Source: DASUPK01 sp963782345
GTDB lineage: Bacteria; Actinomycetota; Thermoleophilia; Solirubrobacterales; 70-9
DNA: 64,000 nucleotides
Direction of reading: 5' to 3'
Assembly (NCBI GenBank): GCA_963782345.1
Contig: CAWAJF010000007.1
Span: forward strand, 124,001 to 188,000
The translations under genes were made by a program, and so were the position numbers. Below, piece by piece: positions 56,893 to 64,000 of this stretch (position 1 is its first letter; the number at the start of each line of letters is the position of its first letter). The notes under the pieces were generated by a model. It searched no databases. It saw nothing but the letters and a program-made list of their open reading frames with translations, and had not been told where the DNA came from.

Positions 56893-58209
56893 CTACGCCG
56901 CGCGGCTCAGCAGCCGTTCGGTGCCGCTCAGCGTGGTCGAGGTGGCACCGGAGACCTCGACCTCGACCAGCTCACCGGGGGCGGCGGTGCCGTCGAAGTT
57001 GACCGTCTTGTTGTGCCGGGTGCGGCCGCGAAGCCTCGATGCATCGGTGCGGCTCGGTCCCTCGACCAGCACCTCAAGGGTGCGGCCGATGAAGCGCTCC
57101 GAGCGTTCCCTGGCCCGCCGCTGGACCAGCGCCACGAGGCGCTCCATCCGCTCGCGCTTCACCGCGTGGGGAAGCTGATCGTCGAAGCCCGCGGCCTCCG
57201 TGCCGCGCCGCGGGGAGAAGATGAAGGTGAAGGCACCGTCGTAGCCGACCTCGTCGACCACCTCGAGCGTCCGCTCGAAGTCCGCCTCGGTCTCGCCCGG
57301 GAAGCCGACGATGATGTCGGTGGTGATCGCGCAGTCCGGGACGTGCTCGCGAATCAGCGCGACCCGACCCATGTAGCGCTCGCGGCTGTAGGTGCGCCGC
57401 ATGCGCTTCAACACCGGTGTCGACCCTGACTGGAGGGGCAGGTGGATGTGCTCACAGACGGCGTCGAGCTCGGCGTGCGCGCGAATCACGTCCTCCTTCA
57501 TGTCCTTCGGATGCGGGCTCGTATAGCGGATGCGGTCGACGCCGGGGACCGCGTCCACGCGCCCGAGCAGCTCGGCGAAGCTGATCCGGCTGTCGGTCGG
57601 CAGGTCGCGGCCATAGCTGTTCACGTTCTGCCCCAGCAGCGTGATCTCGTTGACGCCGTCGCCGGCGAGCCGCTCGATCTCCGCGATCAGCTCACCGGGG
57701 TCGCGGCTCGCCTCGCGGCCGCGCACCGACGGCACGATGCAGTACGAGCAGACGCAGTTGCAGCCCTGCGAGATCTGGACCCAGGCCTGGAACTCGCGGG
57801 CCCGCTTCATCGGCAGGTGCCCGGAGACGTCCTCGAACTCGAAGTAGCCCTGGGCCGTGAGCGAGTCGGAGGTCAGGAACTCCGCCAGGCGGTGGATCTG
57901 GCCGGGGCCGAAGGCGACGTCGACGAAGGGGAAGCGCCGGAAGACCTCTTCCTTCACCGACTGCGCCCAGCAGCCGCCGACGCCGACGATCCTGGCCGGG
58001 TCCTCCGACTTGAGCCGCTTCGCCTCCCCCAGGTGCGCAATGAAGCGGTTGTCGGCCGACTCTCGGATCGAGCAGGTGTTGAAGAGGATCAGGTCCGCTT
58101 GGTCGCGCTCCGGCGACTCGACGTAGCCGAGCGAGTCGAGCATCCCCTTCATCCGCTCGGAGTCGTGCTCGTTCATCTGGCAGCCGAACGTGGTGACGTG
58201 GTAGCGCAT
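56893..58209 (-). CDS. miaB: tRNA-2-methylthio-N6-dimethylallyladenosine synthase
   Basis: MiaB is a radical-SAM methylthiotransferase that converts i6A37 to ms2i6A37. The 438-residue product has the N-terminal cluster domain (VTTFGCQMNEHDSER, LILFNTCSIRESAD, VGVGGCWAQ), the radical-SAM motif QGCNCVCSYCIVP with C-x3-C-x2-C, GQNVNSYG, HLPLQSGS and a C-terminal TRAM domain. ATG 58209 follows a TACATT box by 7 bases; TTG 58218 is less likely. Confidence 0.96.
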   Translation of the reverse strand: MRYHVTTFGCQMNEHDSERMKGMLDSLGYVESPERDQADLILFNTCSIRESADNRFIAHLGEAKRLKSEDPARIVGVGGCWAQSVKEEVFRRFPFVDVAFGPGQIHRLAEFLTSDSLTAQGYFEFEDVSGHLPMKRAREFQAWVQISQGCNCVCSYCIVPSVRGREASRDPGELIAEIERLAGDGVNEITLLGQNVNSYGRDLPTDSRISFAELLGRVDAVPGVDRIRYTSPHPKDMKEDVIRAHAELDAVCEHIHLPLQSGSTPVLKRMRRTYSRERYMGRVALIREHVPDCAITTDIIVGFPGETEADFERTLEVVDEVGYDGAFTFIFSPRRGTEAAGFDDQLPHAVKRERMERLVALVQRRARERSERFIGRTLEVLVEGPSRTDASRLRGRTRHNKTVNFDGTAAPGELVEVEVSGATSTTLSGTERLLSRAA

Positions 58210-58216
58210 CGCGCTC

Positions 58217-58222
58217 AATGTA
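58217..58222 (-). promoter_or_regulatory. Candidate leaderless -10 box for miaB
   Basis: On the reverse strand TACATT ends 7 bases before the ATG at 58209. Confidence 0.6.
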
Positions 58223-58234
58223 GCGACGGCACGC

Positions 58235-58507
58235 CTACTTCGAGGTCGAGTTGACGATCTGCTGGATCCGGCTGTGCGACAGGCCCAGCGCGCCCGCCAC
58301 CTCCCGGTAGCTGCCGCCCGCCGCGACCGCCTCGCGGATCAGCCGGTCGCGCTCCAGGCGCACGCCCGCGACGTCCTCGTCGATCCGCCGCATCGCCCGC
58401 CGGTACTCGAGCCCGACCCTGACGCGCTCGACCCAGACCCGGCCACGAGCACGCTCGAAGTCGCTGTGCGCCTTCCGGAGGCGCTCTGCGTCCGCCTCGG
58501 CGATCAT
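58235..58507 (-). CDS. Small sigma-region-4-like helix-turn-helix protein
   Basis: The 90-residue product is largely helical (ADAERLRKAHSDFERARG, VRLERDRLIREAVAAGGS) and ends with a helix-turn-helix SYREVAGALGLSHSRIQQIVN like sigma-70 region 4. It has no membrane segment. It may be a DNA-binding regulator, possibly autoregulatory. A TATACA box lies 6 bases before the ATG at 58507 on the reverse strand, so it may also be leaderless. Confidence 0.72.
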   Translation of the reverse strand: MIAEADAERLRKAHSDFERARGRVWVERVRVGLEYRRAMRRIDEDVAGVRLERDRLIREAVAAGGSYREVAGALGLSHSRIQQIVNSTSK

Positions 58508-58552
58508 GCCAGGTGTATAGCAGCCCTCAAAGGGACTATACAGCCGCCGGAG

Positions 58553-59143
58553 CTAGGGCGTCGGCCCTCCGGTGACCGTCAGATCGCCCTGCATCCCGGC
58601 CTCGCGGTGACCCGGGACGGTGCAGTAGAAGACGTACTTCCCCGGTGCGAGATTGGTCAGCGACAACGAGCGCTTGCCATTGGTGAACGGCTGCACCTGG
58701 CCGAGGACGTTCCCGTTCGCCGTGGCGACGGCGATGCTGTGCGAGACCGGCGAGGGATTCGTATAGGTGATCGTCACGTTGCCCGGCTTTGCCTGGAGGC
58801 CGTTGGGCTGAAAGACCGTGCTGCCGTCCGCCGGCGAGGAGACATTGAACGTCTCGGCGGCACCGGCCTGAGGCTGCCCACCGGGGGTGGCGGGCTGAGT
58901 CTCGCCCGTGTTCGAGGGCTGCTCCTTTGCGAGTTGATCGTTCCGCTTGTTCTGCTCATCGACGGACTTCACGATCGCAAAGGCCATGGTCGTCCCGACG
59001 ACGAGCACGAAGAGCGCGACCACGCCGAGCAGGACCCCGCGATTCGGCGGGAACGAGTCGCTCCCGCGAATCCCCACGAAGGAGATCCCGACCGCGGCGA
59101 GCACCAGGACGCCGGCTATGACGAAGAAGAAGTTGCCGTCCAT
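58553..59143 (-). CDS. Membrane-anchored cupredoxin-domain protein
   Basis: The 196-residue product has two N-terminal membrane helices (FFFVIAGVLVLAAVGISFVG; VLLGVVALFVLVVGTTMAFA), a linker and a plastocyanin-like domain with the type I copper ligands His (SPVSHSIAV), Cys and His (YVFYCTVPGHREAGM), and Met (AGMQGDLTV). It could carry electrons outside the membrane, perhaps for the b6-type complex; that is inference. ATG 59143 follows a TAGGAT box on the recX stop. Confidence 0.85.
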   Translation of the reverse strand: MDGNFFFVIAGVLVLAAVGISFVGIRGSDSFPPNRGVLLGVVALFVLVVGTTMAFAIVKSVDEQNKRNDQLAKEQPSNTGETQPATPGGQPQAGAAETFNVSSPADGSTVFQPNGLQAKPGNVTITYTNPSPVSHSIAVATANGNVLGQVQPFTNGKRSLSLTNLAPGKYVFYCTVPGHREAGMQGDLTVTGGPTP

Positions 59144-59151
59144 CGGCGCGG

Positions 59152-59157
59152 ATCCTA
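59152..59157 (-). promoter_or_regulatory. Candidate leaderless -10 box for the cupredoxin gene, on the recX stop codon
   Basis: On the reverse strand TAGGAT begins with the recX TAG and ends 8 bases before the ATG at 59143. Confidence 0.56.
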
Positions 59158-59619
59158 TCTTCGCGGCGGCCGCTCGACAGTTCTGACCGCCTCATAGGCC
59201 AGATCCAGCGGATATCCACGCCTGACGAGCAGCCCCAGCGCGCGCTCTCGCTCGCGTCCGTCCTCGCAGGACATCCCCCGATCCCCGAGCACGGAGACCG
59301 CGCGCTCGAGCAGCGCCTCCTGGTCGTCCCCGCCGAGCGCGGCCTCGATGTGCTCGCGCGGGACCCCCCGCTTCTCCAGCGACGACGCGATCCGGTCCGG
59401 GCCCCAGCCGGCGAGCTGGACCTTGTCCTCCGCGTAGCGGCGGGCGAAGCTCGCGTCGTCGATCGCGCCGGCGTCGATCAGGAGCGCAATCGCCTGCTCG
59501 ATCTCGACCTCGGTCACCTCGCGCTCGGCGAGCCACGCCCGGAGCTCGGACTCGGTTCGCTCCTTGTGGCTCAGAGCCCGCAGCGCGAGCTCATACGGGT
59601 CCTCGTCGCGCCGCCCCAC
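59155..59619 (-). CDS. recX: Regulatory protein RecX
   Basis: RecX limits RecA filament growth. The 154-residue helical product has the RecX pattern ELALRALSHKERTESELRAWL, IDAGAIDDASFARRYAEDK and LLVRRGYPLDLAYEAVRTV, with three-helix repeats. It is 9 bases downstream of recA, the usual order. GTG start at 59619. Confidence 0.92.
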   Translation of the reverse strand: MGRRDEDPYELALRALSHKERTESELRAWLAEREVTEVEIEQAIALLIDAGAIDDASFARRYAEDKVQLAGWGPDRIASSLEKRGVPREHIEAALGGDDQEALLERAVSVLGDRGMSCEDGRERERALGLLVRRGYPLDLAYEAVRTVERPPRR

Positions 59620-59628
59620 CGAAACGAG

Positions 59629-60798
59629 CTAGGCGGCCTTCTTCTGGGGCTTTGCCTTCTCGGCCTTCGTGGCGGGCCGAGCCTCTGCCTCGTTGCTGTC
59701 CTTGACCGCCTCGACGGGTTTGGGCGCGTCTGCATCCTCGCCGGCCTCGGGCTTCGCCTCGCCTCCTTCGCCCAACCCGAGCTTGGCGTAGAGCTTGCCC
59801 TGGATCTCCGCGGCCAGCTCCGGGTTGTCGCGCAGGAACTCCTTGGTGTTGTTGCGGCCCTGGCCGAGCCGCGTCTCGCCGTAGGAGAAGAACGAGCCCG
59901 ACTTCTGGATCAGGTCGTGCTCCAGGGCCATGTCGAGCAGGCCACCCTCCTTCGAGATCCCGGCGCCGTACTCGATGTCGAACTCGGCCTGACGGAACGG
60001 AGGGGCAACCTTGTTCTTCACGACCTTCACGCGGACCCGGTTGCCGACGGCCTCGGTGCCCTCCTTGAGGGTCTCGATCCGGCGGATGTCGAGTCGCTGC
60101 GAGGAATAGAACTTGAGCGCGCGCCCGCCGGGCTGGGTCTCCGGGGAGCCGAACATGACGCCGATCTTCTCCCGGATCTGGTTGGTGAACAGGCAGATCG
60201 TGTTGGCCCGGTTCAGGTTGCCGGCCAGCTTGCGCAGCGCCTGCGACATCAGGCGCGCCTGCAGGCCGACATGGGAGTCGCCCATCTGGCCCTCCAGCTC
60301 CACCCGCGGCGTCAATGCAGCGACGGAGTCCACCGCGACGACGTCGACGGCGCCGGAGCGCACCAGCACGTCCACGATCTCGAGCGCCTGCTCGCCGTAG
60401 TCGGGCTGGGAGATCATCAGCTCGTCGGTGTTGACGCCGATCTTCCGCGCGTAGACCGGGTCGAGCGCATGCTCGGTGTCGATGAAGGCGCAGACGCCTC
60501 CGCGTGCCTGGGCCTCGGCGATGATGTGGTAGACGAGCGTGGTCTTGCCGGAGGACTCCGGCCCGAAGATCTCGACGATGCGCCCGCGCGGCACCCCGCC
60601 GACGCCCAGGGCGATGTCCAGGGGAAGCGCGCCGGTGGAGATGGACTCCACGTTCAGCCCTCCGATGTCGCCCAGCGTCATCAGGGCGCCCGCACCGAAT
60701 TCCTTCTCGATCTGCGTGACGGCGGCGTTCAGCGCCTGGTCGCGCGCCTTCGCCTCCTTCTCGCCGGCCTCTCTCAAGTTGGGCTTCTGATCTGCCAT
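59629..60798 (-). CDS. recA: Recombinase RecA
   Basis: RecA forms filaments on single-stranded DNA for strand exchange and the SOS response. The 389-residue product has QIEKEFGAGALMTLGD, Walker A IFGPESSGKTTLVYHI, VVAVDSVAALTPRVEL, the L1/L2 region with LFTNQIREKIGVMFGSPE, and the signature GGRALKFYSSQRLDIR. A Lys/Ala/Glu-rich tail of about 50 residues ends the protein. ATG 60798 with GAGGT 7 bases upstream; GTG 60807 is less likely. I see no intein. Confidence 0.98.
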   Translation of the reverse strand: MADQKPNLREAGEKEAKARDQALNAAVTQIEKEFGAGALMTLGDIGGLNVESISTGALPLDIALGVGGVPRGRIVEIFGPESSGKTTLVYHIIAEAQARGGVCAFIDTEHALDPVYARKIGVNTDELMISQPDYGEQALEIVDVLVRSGAVDVVAVDSVAALTPRVELEGQMGDSHVGLQARLMSQALRKLAGNLNRANTICLFTNQIREKIGVMFGSPETQPGGRALKFYSSQRLDIRRIETLKEGTEAVGNRVRVKVVKNKVAPPFRQAEFDIEYGAGISKEGGLLDMALEHDLIQKSGSFFSYGETRLGQGRNNTKEFLRDNPELAAEIQGKLYAKLGLGEGGEAKPEAGEDADAPKPVEAVKDSNEAEARPATKAEKAKPQKKAA

Positions 60799-60803
60799 CT
60801 CAC

Positions 60804-61424
60804 TCACCTCTCTGTCTCATGGTCATCGTGGGCGGTCGGAAGCTCCAACTCGGCCATCGGTTCGTACTCCGCACCGGTCCTGCGCAGGTGGGACTTGAAG
60901 AGCACCAGACGAGTCGGACGGAAGAACCGGAACATATGTTCGGGCAGCGGATGGGGCGGGCTCCGGATCAGGGCGGGCTTCCGGCTCTTCGGCGCTTCCT
61001 GTTTCACCCGCGCCACGGTCAGATGCGGCCAGAAGGGGCGCTTCTCCGGCTCGTAGTAGCCGCCCTCCACCAGGCCTCCCTCCACCTGCGCCTGCAGCGC
61101 CACGGTCTCCTCCGAGTGCGCGTCCAGCGCGATCAGGCGTGGGCGCTTGCCCGGCGGGATCCCCACAGGGTCGACGGCGAGCTCGACGGCCGGCGCCTCC
61201 GCGTCGACGTCGAAGGCCGCCTTCGCGATCGCCTTCACGTCCTTCTCCGCCTGATAGCCGAGGAAGACGAGGGTGATGTGGAGGGCCGCCGGCCTGACGA
61301 TGCGCAGAGCCGGATCGGCGAGCGCCGTCTGCTGCCATTCGACCAGTCCGGCGCGCACGTCCTGCGGCAGATCGAGGGCGACGAACAGGCGAGCCCTGGG
61401 ACTCTTGAGCCGCTCCTTGGCCAC
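60804..61424 (-). CDS. thpR: RNA 2',3'-cyclic phosphodiesterase
   Basis: ThpR (LigT-like) is a 2H-phosphoesterase. The 206-residue product has both HxT motifs, ALHITLVFLGYQ and FWPHLTVARVKQ. The N-terminus ARLFVALDLPQDVRAGL is typical. GTG 61424 follows a TAGCGT box by 6 bases. It lies directly upstream of recA with the same direction and only a few bases between its stop and the recA start. Confidence 0.93.
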   Translation of the reverse strand: MAKERLKSPRARLFVALDLPQDVRAGLVEWQQTALADPALRIVRPAALHITLVFLGYQAEKDVKAIAKAAFDVDAEAPAVELAVDPVGIPPGKRPRLIALDAHSEETVALQAQVEGGLVEGGYYEPEKRPFWPHLTVARVKQEAPKSRKPALIRSPPHPLPEHMFRFFRPTRLVLFKSHLRRTGAEYEPMAELELPTAHDDHETER

Positions 61425-61430
61425 GGCTGA

Positions 61431-61436
61431 ACGCTA
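61431..61436 (-). promoter_or_regulatory. Candidate leaderless -10 box for thpR-recA
   Basis: On the reverse strand TAGCGT ends 6 bases before the GTG at 61424. I see no SOS-box-like palindrome (GAACNNNNGTTC) in the 155-base gap to cinA. Confidence 0.55.
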
Positions 61437-61579
61437 GACCCCACTTCGGCCGACAAGACCCGCCTGCCAGGACGTCCGTTCACCAGGCCGTTGAGTCGCA
61501 GCCCGGCGCTTCTCTCCCCTGCTCACCCGTCGGCGCCTGCGAGAACTCCCCTCGCCCGACGGCGTGGAGGTCCGGCCGC

Positions 61580-62857
61580 CTACCGCGGCGGCTCCCTGCC
61601 CTCCAGCAGGTACCTGATCAGGTGGAGGGCGACGACCACCGAGCGCTCGCGAACGTCGTTGCGGCTACCCGGCAGGACGGGATCGCGGGCGAGGATCTTC
61701 CCGTCGGAGGTCTTGGCGCAGAAGCAGACGTAGCCGACGGGCTTCTCCTCTGTGCCGCCGTCGGGGCCGGCGACCCCGGTGACGGCACAGCTCACGTCGG
61801 CGCCGAAGCGCTCGATCGCGCCGTCCGCCATCGCCTCGGCAACCTCCTGCGAGACCGCGCCCTTGGCCTCGATCACGGCCGGATCGACGCCGAGCAGATC
61901 GGCCTTCGCCTCGTTCGAGTAGGCGACCACCCCGCCGGCGACCCACCGAGACGACCCGGGTCGCAGCGTCAGCCGGCCGGCCAGCAGCCCGCCCGTGCAG
62001 GACTCGGCGACCGCGATCGTGCGGTCGCCGAGCAACCGGAAGACGACCTCCTCGATCGACTCCCCCCTCTCGGTGTAGGTGAAGCGCCCGAGCCGCTCCG
62101 CCAGGCCCGCGCGGAGTCCTTCAGCCGCGTCCTCGGAGCCGTCGCGGTGACGGACGTCGGTGACCAGCTCCCCGCCGCGCAGGCAGGTCGTCACCTCCAG
62201 CCGATCGAGGGCGACCCCTTCGTCCTCGATCTCGCGCAGCGCCTTGGCGAGCTCGGACTCCGGGATCCCGAACATCCGGATCGACATCGTCCTGTAGGGC
62301 TCCGCCCGGCCGAGCAGATCCTGGGCCGCCGGCGCCGCCAGGGCCCGGGGCCACATCTCCTGCAGCTCGCGCGGCGGGCCGGGCAGCACGATCACGACCT
62401 GGCCGTTCGCGGGCACCACCAGTCCGGGAGCGGTCCCGGCGGGGTCGAGGGCCGTCGCTCCCTCGGGAATCATCGCCTGCTTTCGGTTCGCCTCCCGGAC
62501 GGCCTCGGGATCGAAGCGAAGCCGCCGCGCGTAGCGCGCGATGATGTCGGCGATCTTCTGCTCCATCTCCTCGTCGAGGACCAGCTCGCGGCCGGCGAAG
62601 CGGCCGACCACCTCAGCGGTCAGGTCATCCGCCGTTGGCCCGAGCCCCCCGCTCGTGAAGATCAGGTCGAGACCCTCGTCGCGCATGTGCCGCAGAGCGC
62701 TCTCGAGATCCTCGCGACGATCGCCGACGACGGTGATCTCCGCGACCTCGACGCCGAGATCGGCCAGCTGCGCCGAGATCCACGGGCCGTTGCGGTCCGT
62801 GACATAGCCGCTCAGCACCTCGGTGCCGGTGACGAGGATTCCCGCGCGAACGCTCAT
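61580..62857 (-). CDS. cinA: CinA: MoCF-domain plus nicotinamide-nucleotide amidase
   Basis: The 425-residue product has an N-terminal molybdopterin-binding-like domain (AGILVTGTEVLSGYVTDRNG, FTSGGLGPTADDLTAE, VIVLPGPPRELQEMW) and a C-terminal CinA amidase domain (TIAVAESCTGGLLAGRLT, AYSNEAKADLLGV, AVTGVAGPDGG). It hydrolyses NMN or ADP-ribose-type compounds in other bacteria. ATG 62857 starts the conserved fold; ATG 62866 is possible. A GAGAAT box lies 7 bases before 62857. It shares NAD metabolism with nadE. Confidence 0.94.
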   Translation of the reverse strand: MSVRAGILVTGTEVLSGYVTDRNGPWISAQLADLGVEVAEITVVGDRREDLESALRHMRDEGLDLIFTSGGLGPTADDLTAEVVGRFAGRELVLDEEMEQKIADIIARYARRLRFDPEAVREANRKQAMIPEGATALDPAGTAPGLVVPANGQVVIVLPGPPRELQEMWPRALAAPAAQDLLGRAEPYRTMSIRMFGIPESELAKALREIEDEGVALDRLEVTTCLRGGELVTDVRHRDGSEDAAEGLRAGLAERLGRFTYTERGESIEEVVFRLLGDRTIAVAESCTGGLLAGRLTLRPGSSRWVAGGVVAYSNEAKADLLGVDPAVIEAKGAVSQEVAEAMADGAIERFGADVSCAVTGVAGPDGGTEEKPVGYVCFCAKTSDGKILARDPVLPGSRNDVRERSVVVALHLIRYLLEGREPPR

Positions 62858-62927
62858 TGGACCCATTCTCGCCGGTGGGGCGATTTTCCGTTGCTATGCG
62901 ACGGTAAAGCGCCCCACCTGGGCGTGG

Positions 62928-64000
62928 CTACTCGCCGTCGGCGGGCGCAGCGACCGGTTCGGAGGCTTCCTCCGGCGGCGCCTCTCCCCCACCCAGCACC
63001 CGCGGCAGGTCCGCGAGAGAGACCAGGACCTGGCGGGGCTTCGAGCCCTCGTAGCCGGAGATGATCCCGCGGCGCTCGAGCATGTCGATCAGGCGGCCGG
63101 CGCGGGTATAGCCGACGCGCAGGCGGCGCTGGATCATCGAGACGGAAGCCGTGCCGCTGTCGACCACGAGCTCGGCGGCCTGATTGAGGAGGTCATCGGA
63201 GTCCGGATCGAAGTCGTCGTCGGCGTCGCCCTCGCCCGTGGTGACCTGCGGCGTCTCGAGCAGCTCCTCGGCGAAGTCGGGCTCGCCCTGGTCGGACCAG
63301 TGATCGGTGATCTTGGCGATCTCGTCCTCGGTGATGAACGCGCCCTGGATCCGCTGCATCTTGGAGGTGCCGGCCGGGCGGAAGAGCATGTCGCCCTGGC
63401 CGAGCAGCGTCTCCGCGCCGCCCTGGTCCAGGATCACCCGCGAGTCCACCTGCGAGGAGACCGCGAACGCGATCCGTGACGGGATGTTCACCTTGATCGT
63501 CCCGGTGATGATGTCCGTGGAGGGACGCTGGGTGGCGAGCAGCAGGTGGATGCCCACCGCACGCGCCTTCTGGGCGAGGCGGATGATCGCGTCCTCCACC
63601 TCCGCGGGCGAGACCATCATCAGGTCGGCGAGCTCGTCGATCACGCAGAGGATGTACGGGAGCGGCGCCTCGCCATCCCGCTCGCGGACCTGATTGAGCT
63701 CCCCGAGGTTGCGTGTCCGCGCCTGCTCCATGATCTGGTAGCGGCTCTCCATCTCGGCGATCAGGTTGTTGAGGACATTGGCCGCCAGCCGCGGAGAGGT
63801 GACGACGGGCGTCAGCAGGTGTGGGATCCGCTCGTAGTGGTTGAGCTCCACCCGCTTCGGGTCGACCAGCACCAACCGGACCTCGTTGGGAGAGGCGTGC
63901 AGCAGGATCGAGCTGAGGATCGCGTTGACGCTGCCGGACTTCCCCGAGCCGGTGGTGCCGGCGATCAGGGCGTGAGGCATCTTCTGCAGGTCGGTCCAGA
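62928..64000 (-). CDS. ftsK: DNA translocase FtsK, C-terminal part (cut by window end)
   Basis: FtsK pumps chromosomal DNA through the septum. The visible part begins in frame at the window edge (WTDLQK, then MPHALIAGTTGSGKS) with Walker A GTTGSGKSG, Walker B YILCVIDELADLMM, LLLATQRPSTDIITG, and the C-terminal gamma winged helix (ASVSMIQRRLRVGYTRAGRL, IDMLERRGII) that reads KOPS sites. An acidic/Pro tail of about 25 residues ends the protein. The membrane domain is outside the window. Confidence 0.95.
   Translation of the reverse strand, partial: WTDLQKMPHALIAGTTGSGKSGSVNAILSSILLHASPNEVRLVLVDPKRVELNHYERIPHLLTPVVTSPRLAANVLNNLIAEMESRYQIMEQARTRNLGELNQVRERDGEAPLPYILCVIDELADLMMVSPAEVEDAIIRLAQKARAVGIHLLLATQRPSTDIITGTIKVNIPSRIAFAVSSQVDSRVILDQGGAETLLGQGDMLFRPAGTSKMQRIQGAFITEDEIAKITDHWSDQGEPDFAEELLETPQVTTGEGDADDDFDPDSDDLLNQAAELVVDSGTASVSMIQRRLRVGYTRAGRLIDMLERRGIISGYEGSKPRQVLVSLADLPRVLGGGEAPPEEASEPVAAPADGE

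Noticed and set aside
59629..60798. An intein in recA
   Set aside because: The reading frame has normal length and uninterrupted RecA motifs.
61425..61579. A SOS box before thpR-recA
   Set aside because: No GAACNNNNGTTC-like or CGAACRNRYGTTYC-like palindrome was seen in the gap.
1..64000. tRNA, rRNA, tmRNA, CRISPR arrays and insertion sequences
   Set aside because: I found no cloverleaf-like pattern in the intergenic gaps, no repeat-spacer array, no transposase-like protein and no long terminal inverted repeats. Gaps are mostly shorter than 150 bases.

Overview
The window is a compact, GC-rich actinobacterial chromosome segment with about 75 protein genes, short intergenic gaps, many 1-4 base start/stop overlaps, and no rRNA, tRNA, CRISPR or insertion sequence that I could find. 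The gene neighbourhoods (tsf-pyrH-frr-uppS-cdsA-dxr-M50 protease-ispG-proS; pgsA-rsiG-garA-ftsR; dapL-dapF-miaA-miaB-recX-recA-cinA-ftsK) and several secreted proteins (PSAGL..ALGG signal peptide, Lys/His-rich tail, short Gly-Pro/Ala repeat) fit class Thermoleophilia, probably Solirubrobacterales. This placement is an inference from content, not from a search.

Layout. 1-15.7 kb: end of tsf, then pyrH, frr, uppS, cdsA; a class III nucleotide cyclase; a secreted protein with a strong terminator; dxr, M50 protease, an acyl-CoA ligase, a polysaccharide deacetylase, a Lys-tailed secreted protein, ispG; a reverse-strand cytochrome b6-type operon; proS. 15.7-24.4 kb: pgsA, an RsiG-like c-di-GMP-responsive anti-sigma protein, a GarA-like FHA protein, an FtsR-like MerR regulator, an SRPBCC protein, an FAD oxidase, two tandem membrane-anchored helix-turn-helix proteins (one frameshifted), a glycolipid-binding-domain protein, a thioesterase and a lipase-like hydrolase. 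24.4-38.8 kb: nadE, a small metalloprotease-like protein, an ion channel, a GNAT/VKOR divergent pair plus a DsbA-like protein, a YdjC deacetylase, a wax ester synthase, a c-di-AMP riboswitch ahead of an RlpA-like cell-wall protein, dinB, a CnoX-like thioredoxin, a hydrolase, a flavin monooxygenase, ccdA and a DUF72 protein. 38.9-50.2 kb: a collagen-like secreted protein, a decayed acetyltransferase, DUF202, an RsbU-type phosphatase, a second DUF72, a PRC-barrel protein, a hydrolase, a peroxiredoxin, a cyclophilin lipoprotein, a methyltransferase, a diacylglycerol kinase, murT-methyltransferase-gatD and lemA. 50.2-64 kb: dut, hflX, a GH114-like protein, a DMT permease, dapL, dapF, miaA, miaB, a small helix-turn-helix protein, a cupredoxin, recX, recA, thpR, cinA and the 3' end of ftsK.

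How it fits together. Much of the window serves the cell envelope: undecaprenyl and isoprenoid precursors (dxr, ispG, uppS), phospholipids (cdsA, pgsA), peptidoglycan precursors (dapL, dapF, murT/gatD) and wall hydrolysis (RlpA-like). Second-messenger inputs occur at three places: a nucleotide cyclase, a c-di-GMP-binding anti-sigma homologue and a c-di-AMP riboswitch. Oxidative folding appears in three places: VKOR-DsbA, CcdA and CnoX-like.

The strongest unexplained signals are: (1) a recurrent TANNNT box 6-9 bases before at least 20 start codons, implying leaderless transcription, several of them built on the stop codon of the upstream gene; (2) a DapF homologue lacking both catalytic cysteines beside dapL; (3) a methyltransferase translationally coupled between murT and gatD; (4) a b6-type cytochrome operon whose third subunit has a large unrecognised soluble domain and no haem c motif; (5) the tandem helix-turn-helix/membrane/RskA-like proteins.
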